Origin: CAWEQO01 sp963811225
GTDB lineage: Bacteria > Chloroflexota > Anaerolineae > Anaerolineales > Anaerolineaceae
Direction of reading: 5' to 3'
Assembly: GCA_963811225.1 (NCBI GenBank)
Contig: CAWEQO010000001.1
Span: 310,001-374,000 of the forward strand
DNA: 64,000 nt
In this document: positions 56,439-64,000 of the stretch, piece by piece
Layout: every line of letters begins with the position of its first letter
Position numbering within the stretch: position 1 is the stretch's first letter
The notes under the pieces: model-generated
The model's database searches: none
Told to the model about the DNA's origin: nothing
The model's input: the letters and a program-made list of their open reading frames with translations, nothing else
Translations under genes and position numbers: made by a program

Positions 56439-57860
56439 ATGGCTAAATCTACCACTCATTACGTATGTCAGCAGTGTGGGCGCACCTCCCCCCGTCCGCT
56501 CGGACGCTGCCCCTCCTGTGGAAGCTGGGGCAGCATGGTCGAAGAATCACGCCCCGATGCCATTGCCCCCAGCAAGACCGCCGCACGCGGCTTGAGCGGG
56601 CGCTCCCATCCCCAAAAGCTGTCCGAGATCGAGGGTGACGCCGAAGAGCGTATGGCCCTCTCGATTGGCGAGTTCGCCCGCGTCCTGGGCGGCGGCATCG
56701 TCCCCGGCTCGATCGTCCTCATCGGCGGTGACCCCGGCATCGGCAAGTCCACGCTCACCCTCCAAATGGCGATTGAGATGTCGCGCAGCGGCAAGGTGCT
56801 GTACGTCTCCGGTGAGGAGTCCGAGCGGCAGATCAAAATGCGCGCCATGCGCCTGCTCAGGCCCGACAACGGCGACCCGCCGGCCCTGCCGGACAACCTG
56901 TACCTGGTCACCGAGACCAACCTGAACATTATCCTGGAGCACATCTACGCCGTGGGCCCCTGCCTGGTGGTCATCGACTCGATCCAGACCATCTACATCC
57001 CCGAGCTGGAATCCTCCGCCGGTTCCGTGACACAGGTGCGTGAGTGCTCCTCACGCCTGCGTGAGCTGGCCAAGACCTCCGGCATCGCCGTGTTCGTCAT
57101 CGGCCACGTCACCAAAGAAGGCACCATCGCCGGGCCGCGCGTCCTGGAACACATCGTCGACACCGTCTTGTACGTGGAAGGCGACCGCTTCCAGTTCTTC
57201 CGCCTGCTGCGCTCGGTCAAGAACCGCTTCGGGGCCACCTCCGAAGTGGGTGTGTTCGAAATGGGCGAGAAGGGCATGATAGAGGTCGCCAACCCTTCCG
57301 AAGCCTTTCTGGCCGAACGTATGGCCAGCGCGCCCGGCTCGGCCATCGCCGTGACGATGGAAGGTACCCGCCCGCTGCTGGTGGAACTGCAGGGCCTCAC
57401 CAGCCACTCCAACTTCGGCAACCCGCGCCGCACGCCCAACGGCATCGACATCAACCGCCTGCTGCTGATCGCGGCGGTGCTGTCGCGCCGGGTCGGGCTG
57501 CCCCTCTCCGAGCAAGACGTCTTCGTCAACGTAGTCGGCGGCTTGCGCATCAGCGAGCCCGCCGCCGACCTTTCCATCGCGGCAGCCATCGCCTCATCCA
57601 TGAAGGATACCGCCGTGCGCGCCGACGCCGTGCTGATCGGCGAGGTGGGGCTGTCGGGCGAGCTGCGCTGGGTGGGGCAGATGTCCGCCCGCCTGAAGGA
57701 AGCCGCCAAACTGGGCTTCAAGGCAGCCATCGTGCCGCGCTGGACTCGCCGTTCCGAGCCCTGGCCCGAAGGCATTCAGGTGATCGAAGCGCGCTCCTTG
57801 CGCCAGGCCCTCGCCCTGGCCATGATCAGCGCCGATCAAGTGAAAGGGAAGGAAGAGTGA
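56439..57860 (+). CDS. radA: DNA repair protein RadA
   Basis: 473 aa. N-terminal zinc finger CQQCGRTSPRPLGRCPSCGSW, RecA-like ATPase with Walker A GGDPGIGKSTL and Walker B VVIDSIQT, the RadA KNRFG motif (SVKNRFGAT), and a C-terminal Lon-protease-like domain (VGGLRISEPAADLSIAAAI ... GEVGLSGELRWV). Drives branch migration of recombination intermediates. clpC-radA adjacency is common in Gram-positives. Confidence 0.96.
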   Translation: MAKSTTHYVCQQCGRTSPRPLGRCPSCGSWGSMVEESRPDAIAPSKTAARGLSGRSHPQKLSEIEGDAEERMALSIGEFARVLGGGIVPGSIVLIGGDPGIGKSTLTLQMAIEMSRSGKVLYVSGEESERQIKMRAMRLLRPDNGDPPALPDNLYLVTETNLNIILEHIYAVGPCLVVIDSIQTIYIPELESSAGSVTQVRECSSRLRELAKTSGIAVFVIGHVTKEGTIAGPRVLEHIVDTVLYVEGDRFQFFRLLRSVKNRFGATSEVGVFEMGEKGMIEVANPSEAFLAERMASAPGSAIAVTMEGTRPLLVELQGLTSHSNFGNPRRTPNGIDINRLLLIAAVLSRRVGLPLSEQDVFVNVVGGLRISEPAADLSIAAAIASSMKDTAVRADAVLIGEVGLSGELRWVGQMSARLKEAAKLGFKAAIVPRWTRRSEPWPEGIQVIEARSLRQALALAMISADQVKGKEE

Positions 57861-57896
57861 TCTTTTCTTCATACGGCGTGACGAATTAAATATCAA

Positions 57897-57934
57897 AAAA
57901 ACAGTTGTGTGAGTTTCCTCACACAACTGTTTTT
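57897..57934. terminator. Bidirectional terminator between radA and the helicase
   Basis: AAAA-ACAGTTGTGTGAG and CTCACACAACTGT-TTTT arms, 4-nt loop; A- and T-tracts on both sides, convergent genes. Confidence 0.92.
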
Positions 57935-57951
57935 CTTATAAACGAATTAAC

Positions 57952-59175
57952 TTAATGCCTGTTGGCGTAGGGATGCCGGTTCGAAGTAGACGACTGGCGT
58001 CTGTCGGCGTTAGCGCTTGATCGCGCTCGGCTTGCAGGCCGCTCATCCGCGACCAACTGCACCTCGAAACCTTCCATCTTGCAGCGTTCCAGCCGCTGGC
58101 CCATCAGACGCTCGATGGTTCGCACCATCGGCAAGTCTTCCTGAGTCACCAAAGAGAGCGCTTTGCCCAGGCGTTCCATACGGCCGGTGCGACCGGTACG
58201 GTGGGTATAGGCTTCGGCGGTGTTGGGAAGATCGAAGTTGATCACGTGCGAGACGCGAGTCACATCGATGCCGCGCGCTGCGATGTCCGTCGCGACCATC
58301 ACCTTCACCCGGCCCTTGCGGAAGCTGTCCATGGCGCGCTGGCGCTGGTTCTGCGAAAGGTTGCCTTGCAGGGAAGTGGCGGAGATGCCCGACTTGGAGA
58401 GCTGGAAAGCCAGCTTCTTGGCGCGATGCTTGGTGCGGGTAAAGACCAGCACCTGTCCACTGCCGCTGTCCTGTAGCAGGTTGAGCAGCATCTCCACTTT
58501 GCGAGTCTGCTCTACCGGGTAAATGGCGTGGCTGATCAACTCGAGCGGGCTGGTGATGCTGATTTCCACCGTGACCGGTTTGGAAAGCATATCGGTCGCC
58601 AGTGAGCGGATTGCGTCCGGCATGGTCGCCGAGAATAAAAGCGTCTGGCGTTTGGGCGGAACGGCCGCCAGGATGCGGCGGATATCGGGCAGGAAGCCCA
58701 TGTCGAACATCATATCGGCTTCGTCCAGCACCAGAATCTCGATGCTGCGCAGGTCGATCAACCGCTGGCTGTGCAAGTCAAGCAGGCGACCTGGGCAGGC
58801 CACAACGATGTCCACGCCGCGGCGCAGGCCCTCAATTTGCGGCCCGGCGCTCACGCCGCCGTAGACCGTCAGGCTGGTCAGCCCAGTCTGGCGGCCCAGC
58901 TGTGTGATGGCAACGTGGGTCTGTTCGGCCAGCTCACGGGTCGGCGAGAGGATCAGGGCGCGCAGTTTACCACGCGGCCCGCGCATCAGGTGCTGCAAGA
59001 TCGGCAGCGCGAACGCAGCCGTCTTGCCGGTTCCGGTTTGGGCCAACCCCATCAGATCTCTCCCGTTCATAACGGGTGGAATTGCTTGAAGTTGGATCGG
59101 GGTAGGGGTTGAATAACCGGCAGCGATGATACCCGCGTCAATACGCGGGTCGAAAGAAAATTGCTTAAAACTCAC
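57952..59175 (-). CDS. DEAD-box RNA helicase (RhlE-like)
   Basis: 407 aa from GTG 59175 (VSFKQFSFDPRI), preferred over an ATG ten codons upstream because AAGGA lies 7 nt before it. Motifs: Q (TPTPIQLQAIP), I (AQTGTGKT), Ia PTRELA, II VLDEADMMF, III SAT, VI HRTGRTGR. Short basic, Ser/Arg-rich tail for RNA contact. ATP-dependent RNA remodelling, ribosome or cold-related in relatives. It has a long ~200-nt upstream region up to the IS element. Confidence 0.93.
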   Translation of the reverse strand: MSFKQFSFDPRIDAGIIAAGYSTPTPIQLQAIPPVMNGRDLMGLAQTGTGKTAAFALPILQHLMRGPRGKLRALILSPTRELAEQTHVAITQLGRQTGLTSLTVYGGVSAGPQIEGLRRGVDIVVACPGRLLDLHSQRLIDLRSIEILVLDEADMMFDMGFLPDIRRILAAVPPKRQTLLFSATMPDAIRSLATDMLSKPVTVEISITSPLELISHAIYPVEQTRKVEMLLNLLQDSGSGQVLVFTRTKHRAKKLAFQLSKSGISATSLQGNLSQNQRQRAMDSFRKGRVKVMVATDIAARGIDVTRVSHVINFDLPNTAEAYTHRTGRTGRMERLGKALSLVTQEDLPMVRTIERLMGQRLERCKMEGFEVQLVADERPASRARSSANADRRQSSTSNRHPYANRH

Positions 59176-59380
59176 AAAATAATCCTTGCGTGGTGTTGCG
59201 GTCAAAAATGATCTGACCGTTCCGCTCGATCGCCCCGCACTGCGGTTACACCGATGAATAAATAAGAGCGGTATTTTTATAAAATAAAGCCAGGGTGAAC
59301 CCCCGGCGCGTCGAAGATTTATTGCGGATTAACGATATCCATATTCAACGTGACGGTTGAGTATACCACAGATATGGAAC

Positions 59381-59389
59381 CTGGCTCTC
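59381..59389. repeat. Target-site duplication, left copy
   Basis: CTGGCTCTC directly before the IS; an identical copy is at 60869-60877. Confidence 0.9.
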
Positions 59390-60868
59390 GGGTGTAGCGC
59401 AAAAGTGTCGGGGGAGAAGCGATCAGGTAAAATGAGGGGGGAAGGAGTAAGAGAAGCAGATGACCCGAAAACAATCACGAGAAAAACGGCAAGCGGCATT
59501 TATGAAGGCAGCCGAAACCTTATTAAGGGAATGGAAGCATGGTACGATAGCCACCCGGAAGCGAGTTTTGAGGAAATCGAAGCAGAAGCGCGAAAACAGC
59601 GGCGGGAATTCATGGGGGAAAGCCTGACAATCTGGGTGAATGGGCGGGATACAGGGTATCAGGTGGAAGGGGTTAAGTGCGAAGGTTGTGGGAGTGCGAT
59701 GGAATTCGAGGGGTACCGAAAATGGGGGATTAACGGACTGGAAGGGGAAAGCGAGCTAGAACGCGCTTACTACGTCTGCCCGCAATGTAAAGGGGCGACG
59801 CTTTTTCCCCCTGGATAAGAAATTAGGGCTGCGGACGGATCATTGGAGTGCAGGGGCCGCACGGGTGGCGACCCGCCAAGGATTACAAGCCAAATCGTTT
59901 GAACTGGCGGCGGAGGCGTATCAGGAAGCAGTGGGGGGCAGCATGTCACGCGATAGCTTACGGCGGTTGACCGAAGGTTGGGGGGAGCAGGTGGAGGAGC
60001 AACGGGTGGTCGAAGCCCAGGCAACGTTTGCACCAACGCAAAAGGGGGCGCGCGCGGATCGGGAAACGGTGGCGGCGGTCGATCCGATTAGTGGCCCAGC
60101 CAACCTCTCAACGGACGGCGGGATGATCCTGGTGCGCGAGGAAGGCTGGAAAGAAGTGAAACTAAGCGTGATTTCTGCGGTAGCGTCACGGTCTGGTCGC
60201 GCCAAGCCAATGGACGAAACGACGGAACCCGAGGTTGTCTTAGCACGGCACAGTTATCAGGCTGGGCTATGGGATGCCGATACCATGGGTCAGCACCAAT
60301 TTCTGGAAGGGCTGCGGCGCAGGATTGGACAGGGTCCTTTGAGTTCAGCCAACGACGGTGCGCTGTGGATCGAACGGATTACGGCTACCAACTTCCCCAA
60401 AGCGATTCAGATCCTCGACTGGAGCCATGCCGACCAACGCTTATGGAAAGTGGCCAAGGCCGCTTTTGGCGAAGGCACGCCGCGCACCAAACATTGGGCA
60501 GAAACCAATATCGATCGGCTCTGGCATGGGCAAGTGGCGCGGGTCATCGTCGCGTTACAGGCGCTGGATTGGACCCATATCGTTTGTGCTGATGATATCC
60601 GCCAATCGCCTGCCTATTTCCAGGCCCGGCAAGACAAAATGGATTATCCCCGCTTTCGCCAGGCGGGATATCCGATTGGCAGCGGCACCGTTGAAAGCGG
60701 TATCAATACCGTGGTTCATCACCGTATGAAACGTCAAGGCCGGGGCTGGAAACGCGACAACGCCCAAGCCATGTTCGCCGCCCTCAGCGAGTTGCACAGC
60801 CATCGTTTCGCCATTTCCTGGTCGCGTCTCTCCCTCAATTAACACACCGACACTTTTGCGCTACACCC
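59390..60868. mobile_element. ISKra4-like insertion sequence, 1479 bp
   Basis: Perfect 22-bp terminal inverted repeats (GGGTGTAGCGCAAAAGTGTCGG at 59390-59411 and its complement at 60847-60868) and 9-bp target duplications (CTGGCTCTC). It carries one transposase gene in three frame segments. Perfect ends and duplication point to recent arrival. It sits between the helicase and the PucC-like gene, 44 bp before the latter's ATG, so it may have separated that gene from upstream control. Confidence 0.93.
59460..60842 (+). pseudogene. ISKra4-family transposase with two frameshifts
   Basis: N-terminus MTRKQSREKRQAAFMKAAET (ATG 59460, AAGGAG upstream) is in one frame. The middle (EAWYDSHPEASFEEIEAEARK, zinc-like CEGCGSAMEF and YVCPQCKGATLF) is in a second. 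The catalytic part is back in the first frame (STDGGMI, ILDWSHADQRLW, IGSGTVESGINTVVHHRMK). Breaks: one base missing near 59527-59531, one extra C in the C5 run 59807-59811. Net length stays a multiple of three. The FPLDKKLGL and GSGTVESG motifs identify the family. Either inactive, a consensus error, or +1 frameshifted expression at the second site. Confidence 0.85.
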
Positions 60869-60877
60869 CTGGCTCTC
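60869..60877. repeat. Target-site duplication, right copy
   Basis: CTGGCTCTC, identical to 59381-59389. Confidence 0.9.
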
Positions 60878-60912
60878 AATCCGTCCAACATATCTATGTT
60901 TTAAGATAAAAT

Positions 60913-62217
60913 ATGTTCATGTTCATTAAACAACTCCAGCTTTCCTTGATTCATGTTGCGGTGGCGATGACGCTCGTTCCAATCAACAGCACCCTCAACC
61001 GGGTGATGATCAAAGAGATGGCACTCTCTGCCACCCTGGTGGCGGTGCTGGCCTCGCTGCCCTATATCTTCTCTCCCCTGCAAATCTTCATTGGCTCATA
61101 TTCCGACCGGCATCCCCTGCTCGGCTGGCGGCGGACGCCCTATATTGCGGCCGGGCTGGTGCTGTGCGCTGCGGGGGTCATGCTCGCTCCGCTGGTGGTG
61201 TTTCTGATGCCGCAGAACGTGCTGCTCGGGTTGGCACTCAGCCTGGTGGTATTCGCCGCCTGGGGCATGGGTTATAACATCGCCAGTGTGGCTTACATTT
61301 CGCTGGCCACAGAACTGTCGGGCGAGAAAGGCCGCTCCGCAACCGTTTCGATGATGTGGTTCTTGATGATTGTCGGCATCATCATCACGGCAGCCACCCT
61401 CAGCAGCTTGCTGACACCTTACTCTCCCCAGACGCTGCAGCAAGCCTTCCAGTACGTCGGGCTGGCAGCGCTGGTCTTGGGCGCGATCGGCATGATTGGA
61501 CTGGAGCCGCGCCATCAGAAGAAAGAGGAAACCATCCAGCGGGCCTCATGGCAGCAGATGGTGGCGACAGTGCTGTCCGCCCCACAGGCGCGCCACTTCT
61601 TCTTCTACCTGATCGTGCTGCTCAGCGCCATCCTGGGGCAGGATGTGCTGCTTGAACCCTTCGCCGGGACAGCCTTCAACATGCCGGTGGCGACGACGAC
61701 TCGCATTACGTCGATCTGGGGCGGGTGTGTGCTGCTGGCAATCCTGGCGGCCGGGCTGCTGGAGCGCTTGCTCTCAAAGCATAAAGTGGCGCAGGTGAGC
61801 GCCTGGGTGACCCTGCTTGGATTCGCGCTGATTGGCCTGAGCGGGCTGGTGCTGAAAACAAGCGTCTTCTACAGCGGTGTGGTGCTGATGGGCGCCGGGA
61901 CCGGCCTGGCAACGGTCTCGAACCTGTCGCTGATGCTCGACATGACGACTTCACAGGTAGGGCTGTTCATTGGCGCGTGGGGGATGGCCGAGGCGCTGGC
62001 GAGGCTGGTCGGTTCGGTAACCGGCGGGGCAGTGCGCGATCTGGTTGCGGGCATCAGCTCCAACCCAAGTCTGGGCTACGTGCTGGTGTTCTTCCTGCAA
62101 GCGGGCATGCTGCTGCTGGCGTGGTTCATGCTGCGGCGGGTCAACGTACGCCTGTTCCGCCAACAAACCGAGCGCCTCACGCTGGTTGAACGCACTGCCT
62201 TAATCAACGAGACGTAA
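60913..62217 (+). CDS. MFS protein of the PucC/LhaA (bacteriochlorophyll delivery) family
   Basis: 434 aa, ~12 transmembrane helices. N-terminus LQLSLIHVAVAMTLVPINSTLNRVMIKEMALSATLVAVL, followed by the SYSDRHPLLGWRRTPYI loop, closely follows the PucC/LhaA/BCH consensus (GTLNRVMIxEL, HRSDxxxxxLGWRRxPYI). In phototrophs these proteins help assemble light-harvesting antennas. No pigment or reaction-centre gene lies in the window. Either the organism descends from or is a phototroph, or the family has another substrate here. Start ATG 60913 or 60919; a TAAGAT-type box abuts it and an IS lies 44 bp upstream. Confidence 0.78.
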   Translation: MFMFIKQLQLSLIHVAVAMTLVPINSTLNRVMIKEMALSATLVAVLASLPYIFSPLQIFIGSYSDRHPLLGWRRTPYIAAGLVLCAAGVMLAPLVVFLMPQNVLLGLALSLVVFAAWGMGYNIASVAYISLATELSGEKGRSATVSMMWFLMIVGIIITAATLSSLLTPYSPQTLQQAFQYVGLAALVLGAIGMIGLEPRHQKKEETIQRASWQQMVATVLSAPQARHFFFYLIVLLSAILGQDVLLEPFAGTAFNMPVATTTRITSIWGGCVLLAILAAGLLERLLSKHKVAQVSAWVTLLGFALIGLSGLVLKTSVFYSGVVLMGAGTGLATVSNLSLMLDMTTSQVGLFIGAWGMAEALARLVGSVTGGAVRDLVAGISSNPSLGYVLVFFLQAGMLLLAWFMLRRVNVRLFRQQTERLTLVERTALINET

Positions 62218-62225
62218 AAATCCGG

Positions 62226-62278
62226 CGAAAGCCGTATTCGAGAGGGAAGAAGGCTTTCCCTCTCGAATACGGCTTTCG
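62226..62278 (+). terminator. 23-bp-stem terminator after the PucC-like gene
   Basis: Perfect arms 62226-62248 and 62256-62278, 7-nt loop, then TGTTTTTAG. Confidence 0.88.
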
Positions 62279-62326
62279 TGTTTTTAGTTTTGCACCTGAT
62301 GGTACAATAGGTTCGAGGTAAACACC

Positions 62327-62836
62327 ATGCTTAAAAATTTATTGGATTTGAATCCGTTATCGCATATCCGGCGGAACCATGCGCTGGAGCATGCAACTTT
62401 GTCGATCCTGGCGAAGAAGAACCCCAAGCTCAGCTTAGTCGGCAATTCGGACGTGCGGGGCTTCTGGGTATTCGGCGAGGTATCGACCGAGGAGCTGCAG
62501 CAAGCGGTCGATGAGGCCGCCGCCCGGCTGAAACACGGCGAGCGCAACCTGGCGATCCACCCCTACTGCGGCACCAACTTCGTCACAGCCGGCGTCGTGG
62601 CGGGTGGCGCGGCCTGGCTGGGGATGCTTGGCAGCAGCGACGGCCTGCGCCGCAAGCTCGACCGGCTGCCGGTAGTGGTCTCGCTGGTCACGCTGGGGCT
62701 GGTGCTGGCGCAGCCGCTCGGCCCGCTGATGCAAGCCCGTGTCACCACCGACGCCGAGATCGGCGATCTGCGGGTGTACGAAATCACCGAGTTCAAGCGG
62801 CATGACGTGCCGATGCACCGGGTAAAGAACGCGTAA
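62327..62836 (+). CDS. DUF6391 family protein
   Basis: 169 aa, GAGG and TACAAT upstream. Opening LNPLSHIRRNHALEHATLSIL is the family hallmark. A loop with HPYCGTNFVTAGVVAGGAAW is followed by one or two hydrophobic segments (~90-105, 118-135) and a polar tail (TTDAEIGDLRVYEI). Function unknown. The HxxxEHATL pattern could be a metal or lipid site but this is unproven. Confidence 0.72.
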   Translation: MLKNLLDLNPLSHIRRNHALEHATLSILAKKNPKLSLVGNSDVRGFWVFGEVSTEELQQAVDEAAARLKHGERNLAIHPYCGTNFVTAGVVAGGAAWLGMLGSSDGLRRKLDRLPVVVSLVTLGLVLAQPLGPLMQARVTTDAEIGDLRVYEITEFKRHDVPMHRVKNA

Positions 62837-62853
62837 TTAAAGGCGCTTCCTCT

Positions 62854-62887
62854 AGAAACCAGGTTTCTCCGGAGAAACCTGGTTTCT
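62854..62887. repeat. 34-bp perfect palindrome between DUF6391 and holA
   Basis: AGAAACCAGGTTTCTCC and its complement with no loop. It lies directly before the holA ribosome-binding site and could form a hairpin in either transcript. Confidence 0.7.
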
Positions 62888-62901
62888 TAACGGAGACATA
62901 C

Positions 62902-63906
62902 TTGGAATCTAATCCCATCGATAAACCCATCGTCTACATCTTCCACGGCAGCGACGAGTTCGAGATCAAGAAAGCGGTCGAGACGATGTACGCGCGCATG
63001 GGCGACCCGGGCCTGGCGGAGTTGAACACGACCCGCCTGGATGGGCGCCAGTGCAGTGAGGAAGAACTGCGCACGTCTGCCTCAGCGATCCCGTTTCTGG
63101 CTGAGCGGCGGCTTGTGATCCTGTCGCACAGCATCGCCAAGCTGGGCAACGCAGCCGTGCGCCAACGCTACGAGAAGTTCTTCGACGGGCTGCCCGAGAC
63201 GACCGCCCTGGTGCTGGTGGTGGAAGACAGCATCGAGCGGCGAGGGAAGTGGGCCTCGCTGCGGGACACACACTGGCTGCGCAAGTGGGTCCAGAAGGCC
63301 GGATCGCGGGCCCTGCTGCAGACCTTCGCCCTGCCATCGCTGAACGAGATGCCCGTGTGGATCATGAACCGGGCGCGCGAGTTGGGCGGGCAGTTCCACC
63401 CCTCCGCAGCCCAGGCGCTGGCGAACCATACCGGCAACGACACGCGCCTGGCCAGCCTGGAGATCGAGAAGCTGCTGACCTATGTGGACTTCACCCGCCG
63501 GATCGAGGCGGACGATGTGGAGCTGCTGGTGGCCGCGGGTGGGCAGTCCAACATCTTCGATATGGTCGATGCGCTTGCGACCGGCAACAAGACCACCGCG
63601 CTGAAGCAGCTGCGCGCATTGCTGGAAGAGCAGGAAATCCTGTTGGTATTCGGTATGATCGTGCGGCAGTTCCGGCTGTTGATCCAGGCGCGCGAGATCC
63701 TGGACGAGCGCGGCACGGCTGCGACCATCCAGCAGGAAATGGGGCAGGTGCGCTTCGTGGCCGATAAGCTCTACCTGCAAGCCCAACGCTTTAGCATGCA
63801 GGAGCTGGAGGGAATCTACCACCACCTGCTGGAGATCGATGAGGCCATGAAGACCAGCCAGATGCCGGGGGATTTGGCGCTGGATTTGCTCGTCGCAGCG
63901 ATGTAG
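62902..63906 (+). CDS. holA: DNA polymerase III subunit delta
   Basis: 334 aa from a TTG with GGAG 6 nt upstream; no ATG exists nearby in frame. N-terminal DNA_pol3_delta fold (IVYIFHGSDEFEIKKAVETM; PFLAERRLVILSH), middle helical lid (GNDTRLASLEIEKLLTYV) and the C-terminal collar (SNIFDMVDALATGNKTTALKQLRALL). Clamp-loader subunit that opens the beta clamp. A 24-bp-stem hairpin follows. Confidence 0.9.
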   Translation: MESNPIDKPIVYIFHGSDEFEIKKAVETMYARMGDPGLAELNTTRLDGRQCSEEELRTSASAIPFLAERRLVILSHSIAKLGNAAVRQRYEKFFDGLPETTALVLVVEDSIERRGKWASLRDTHWLRKWVQKAGSRALLQTFALPSLNEMPVWIMNRARELGGQFHPSAAQALANHTGNDTRLASLEIEKLLTYVDFTRRIEADDVELLVAAGGQSNIFDMVDALATGNKTTALKQLRALLEEQEILLVFGMIVRQFRLLIQAREILDERGTAATIQQEMGQVRFVADKLYLQAQRFSMQELEGIYHHLLEIDEAMKTSQMPGDLALDLLVAAM

Positions 63907-63918
63907 GAAAGAAGAGAA

Positions 63919-63971
63919 AAGAGAGTAGAGAGCAGTTAGAACTTGAGGTTCTAACTGCTCTCTACTCTCTT
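63919..63971. terminator. 24-bp-stem hairpin after holA (AGAGAGTAGAGAG family)
   Basis: Perfect arms 63919-63942 and 63948-63971, 5-nt loop. Outer half repeats the AGAGAGTAGAGAG sequence of 40216-40281; a further CTCTACTC follows at 63975. Confidence 0.8.
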
Positions 63972-64000
63972 AATCTCTACTCGCTCAGTCCTTCAGCCGC

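Noticed and set aside
63977..64000. Possible C-terminal end (AAEGLSE-stop) of a minus-strand gene entering from the right
   Set aside because: Only seven codons are visible, which is too little to support a gene.

Overview
The window looks like chromosomal DNA of a GC-rich member of the Chloroflexota, most likely class Anaerolineae. This is inferred from gene content and style, not from a marker search: a single-chain GlyQ-GlyS glycyl-tRNA synthetase, abundant family-5 peptide-binding lipoproteins, a lipoprotein class B PBP, DUF6391, an ISKra4-type element and many leaderless promoters. No phage, plasmid or CRISPR locus is visible.

Layout. 1-4407: a degenerate receiver/membrane protein cut by the window edge, then dnaG-rpoD. 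4723-12192: a propeller/SH3 lipoprotein, fused glyQS and a secreted subtilase. 12306-16132: glmU-like, CNNM transporter, cdd, recO, and tRNA-Gln(UUG). 16385-33738: accessory metabolism dominated by an oligopeptide ABC transporter (oppD-oppF-binding protein-oppB-oppC, plus a second binding protein and a second oppC, plus a stand-alone binding protein), a serine hydrolase, an NlpC/P60 endopeptidase and a dipeptide epimerase. Together these look like a murein-peptide import and recycling set. 33735-40201: a class B PBP coupled to rsgA, then maf, xpt-guaA and a membrane protein. 40358-50116: IMPase, signalling genes (receiver/coiled-coil protein, OmpR-type regulator plus histidine kinase), a membrane sulfatase-like protein, an HD hydrolase, hutI, EamA and Rrf2. 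50376-57860: thioesterase, M42 peptidase, a polytopic membrane protein, clpC and radA. 57952-64000: a DEAD-box helicase, an ISKra4-like insertion with 22-bp inverted repeats and 9-bp target duplication, a PucC/LhaA-type MFS protein, DUF6391 and holA.

Cross-cutting signals. (1) At least six genes have a -10 hexamer ending exactly 6 nt before the start codon, which implies leaderless mRNAs. (2) Many gene ends carry unusually long near-perfect inverted repeats (20-33 bp arms), and several belong to reused sequence families. One family (AGAGAGTAGAGA) also lies in frame inside glyQS, where it encodes the inter-subunit linker. (3) Single-base frameshifts occur in dnaG, rsgA, the histidine kinase and the transposase. 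In the last two, a pair of compensating indels scrambles only an internal segment. Residual sequencing error and real mutation cannot be separated from this sequence alone.
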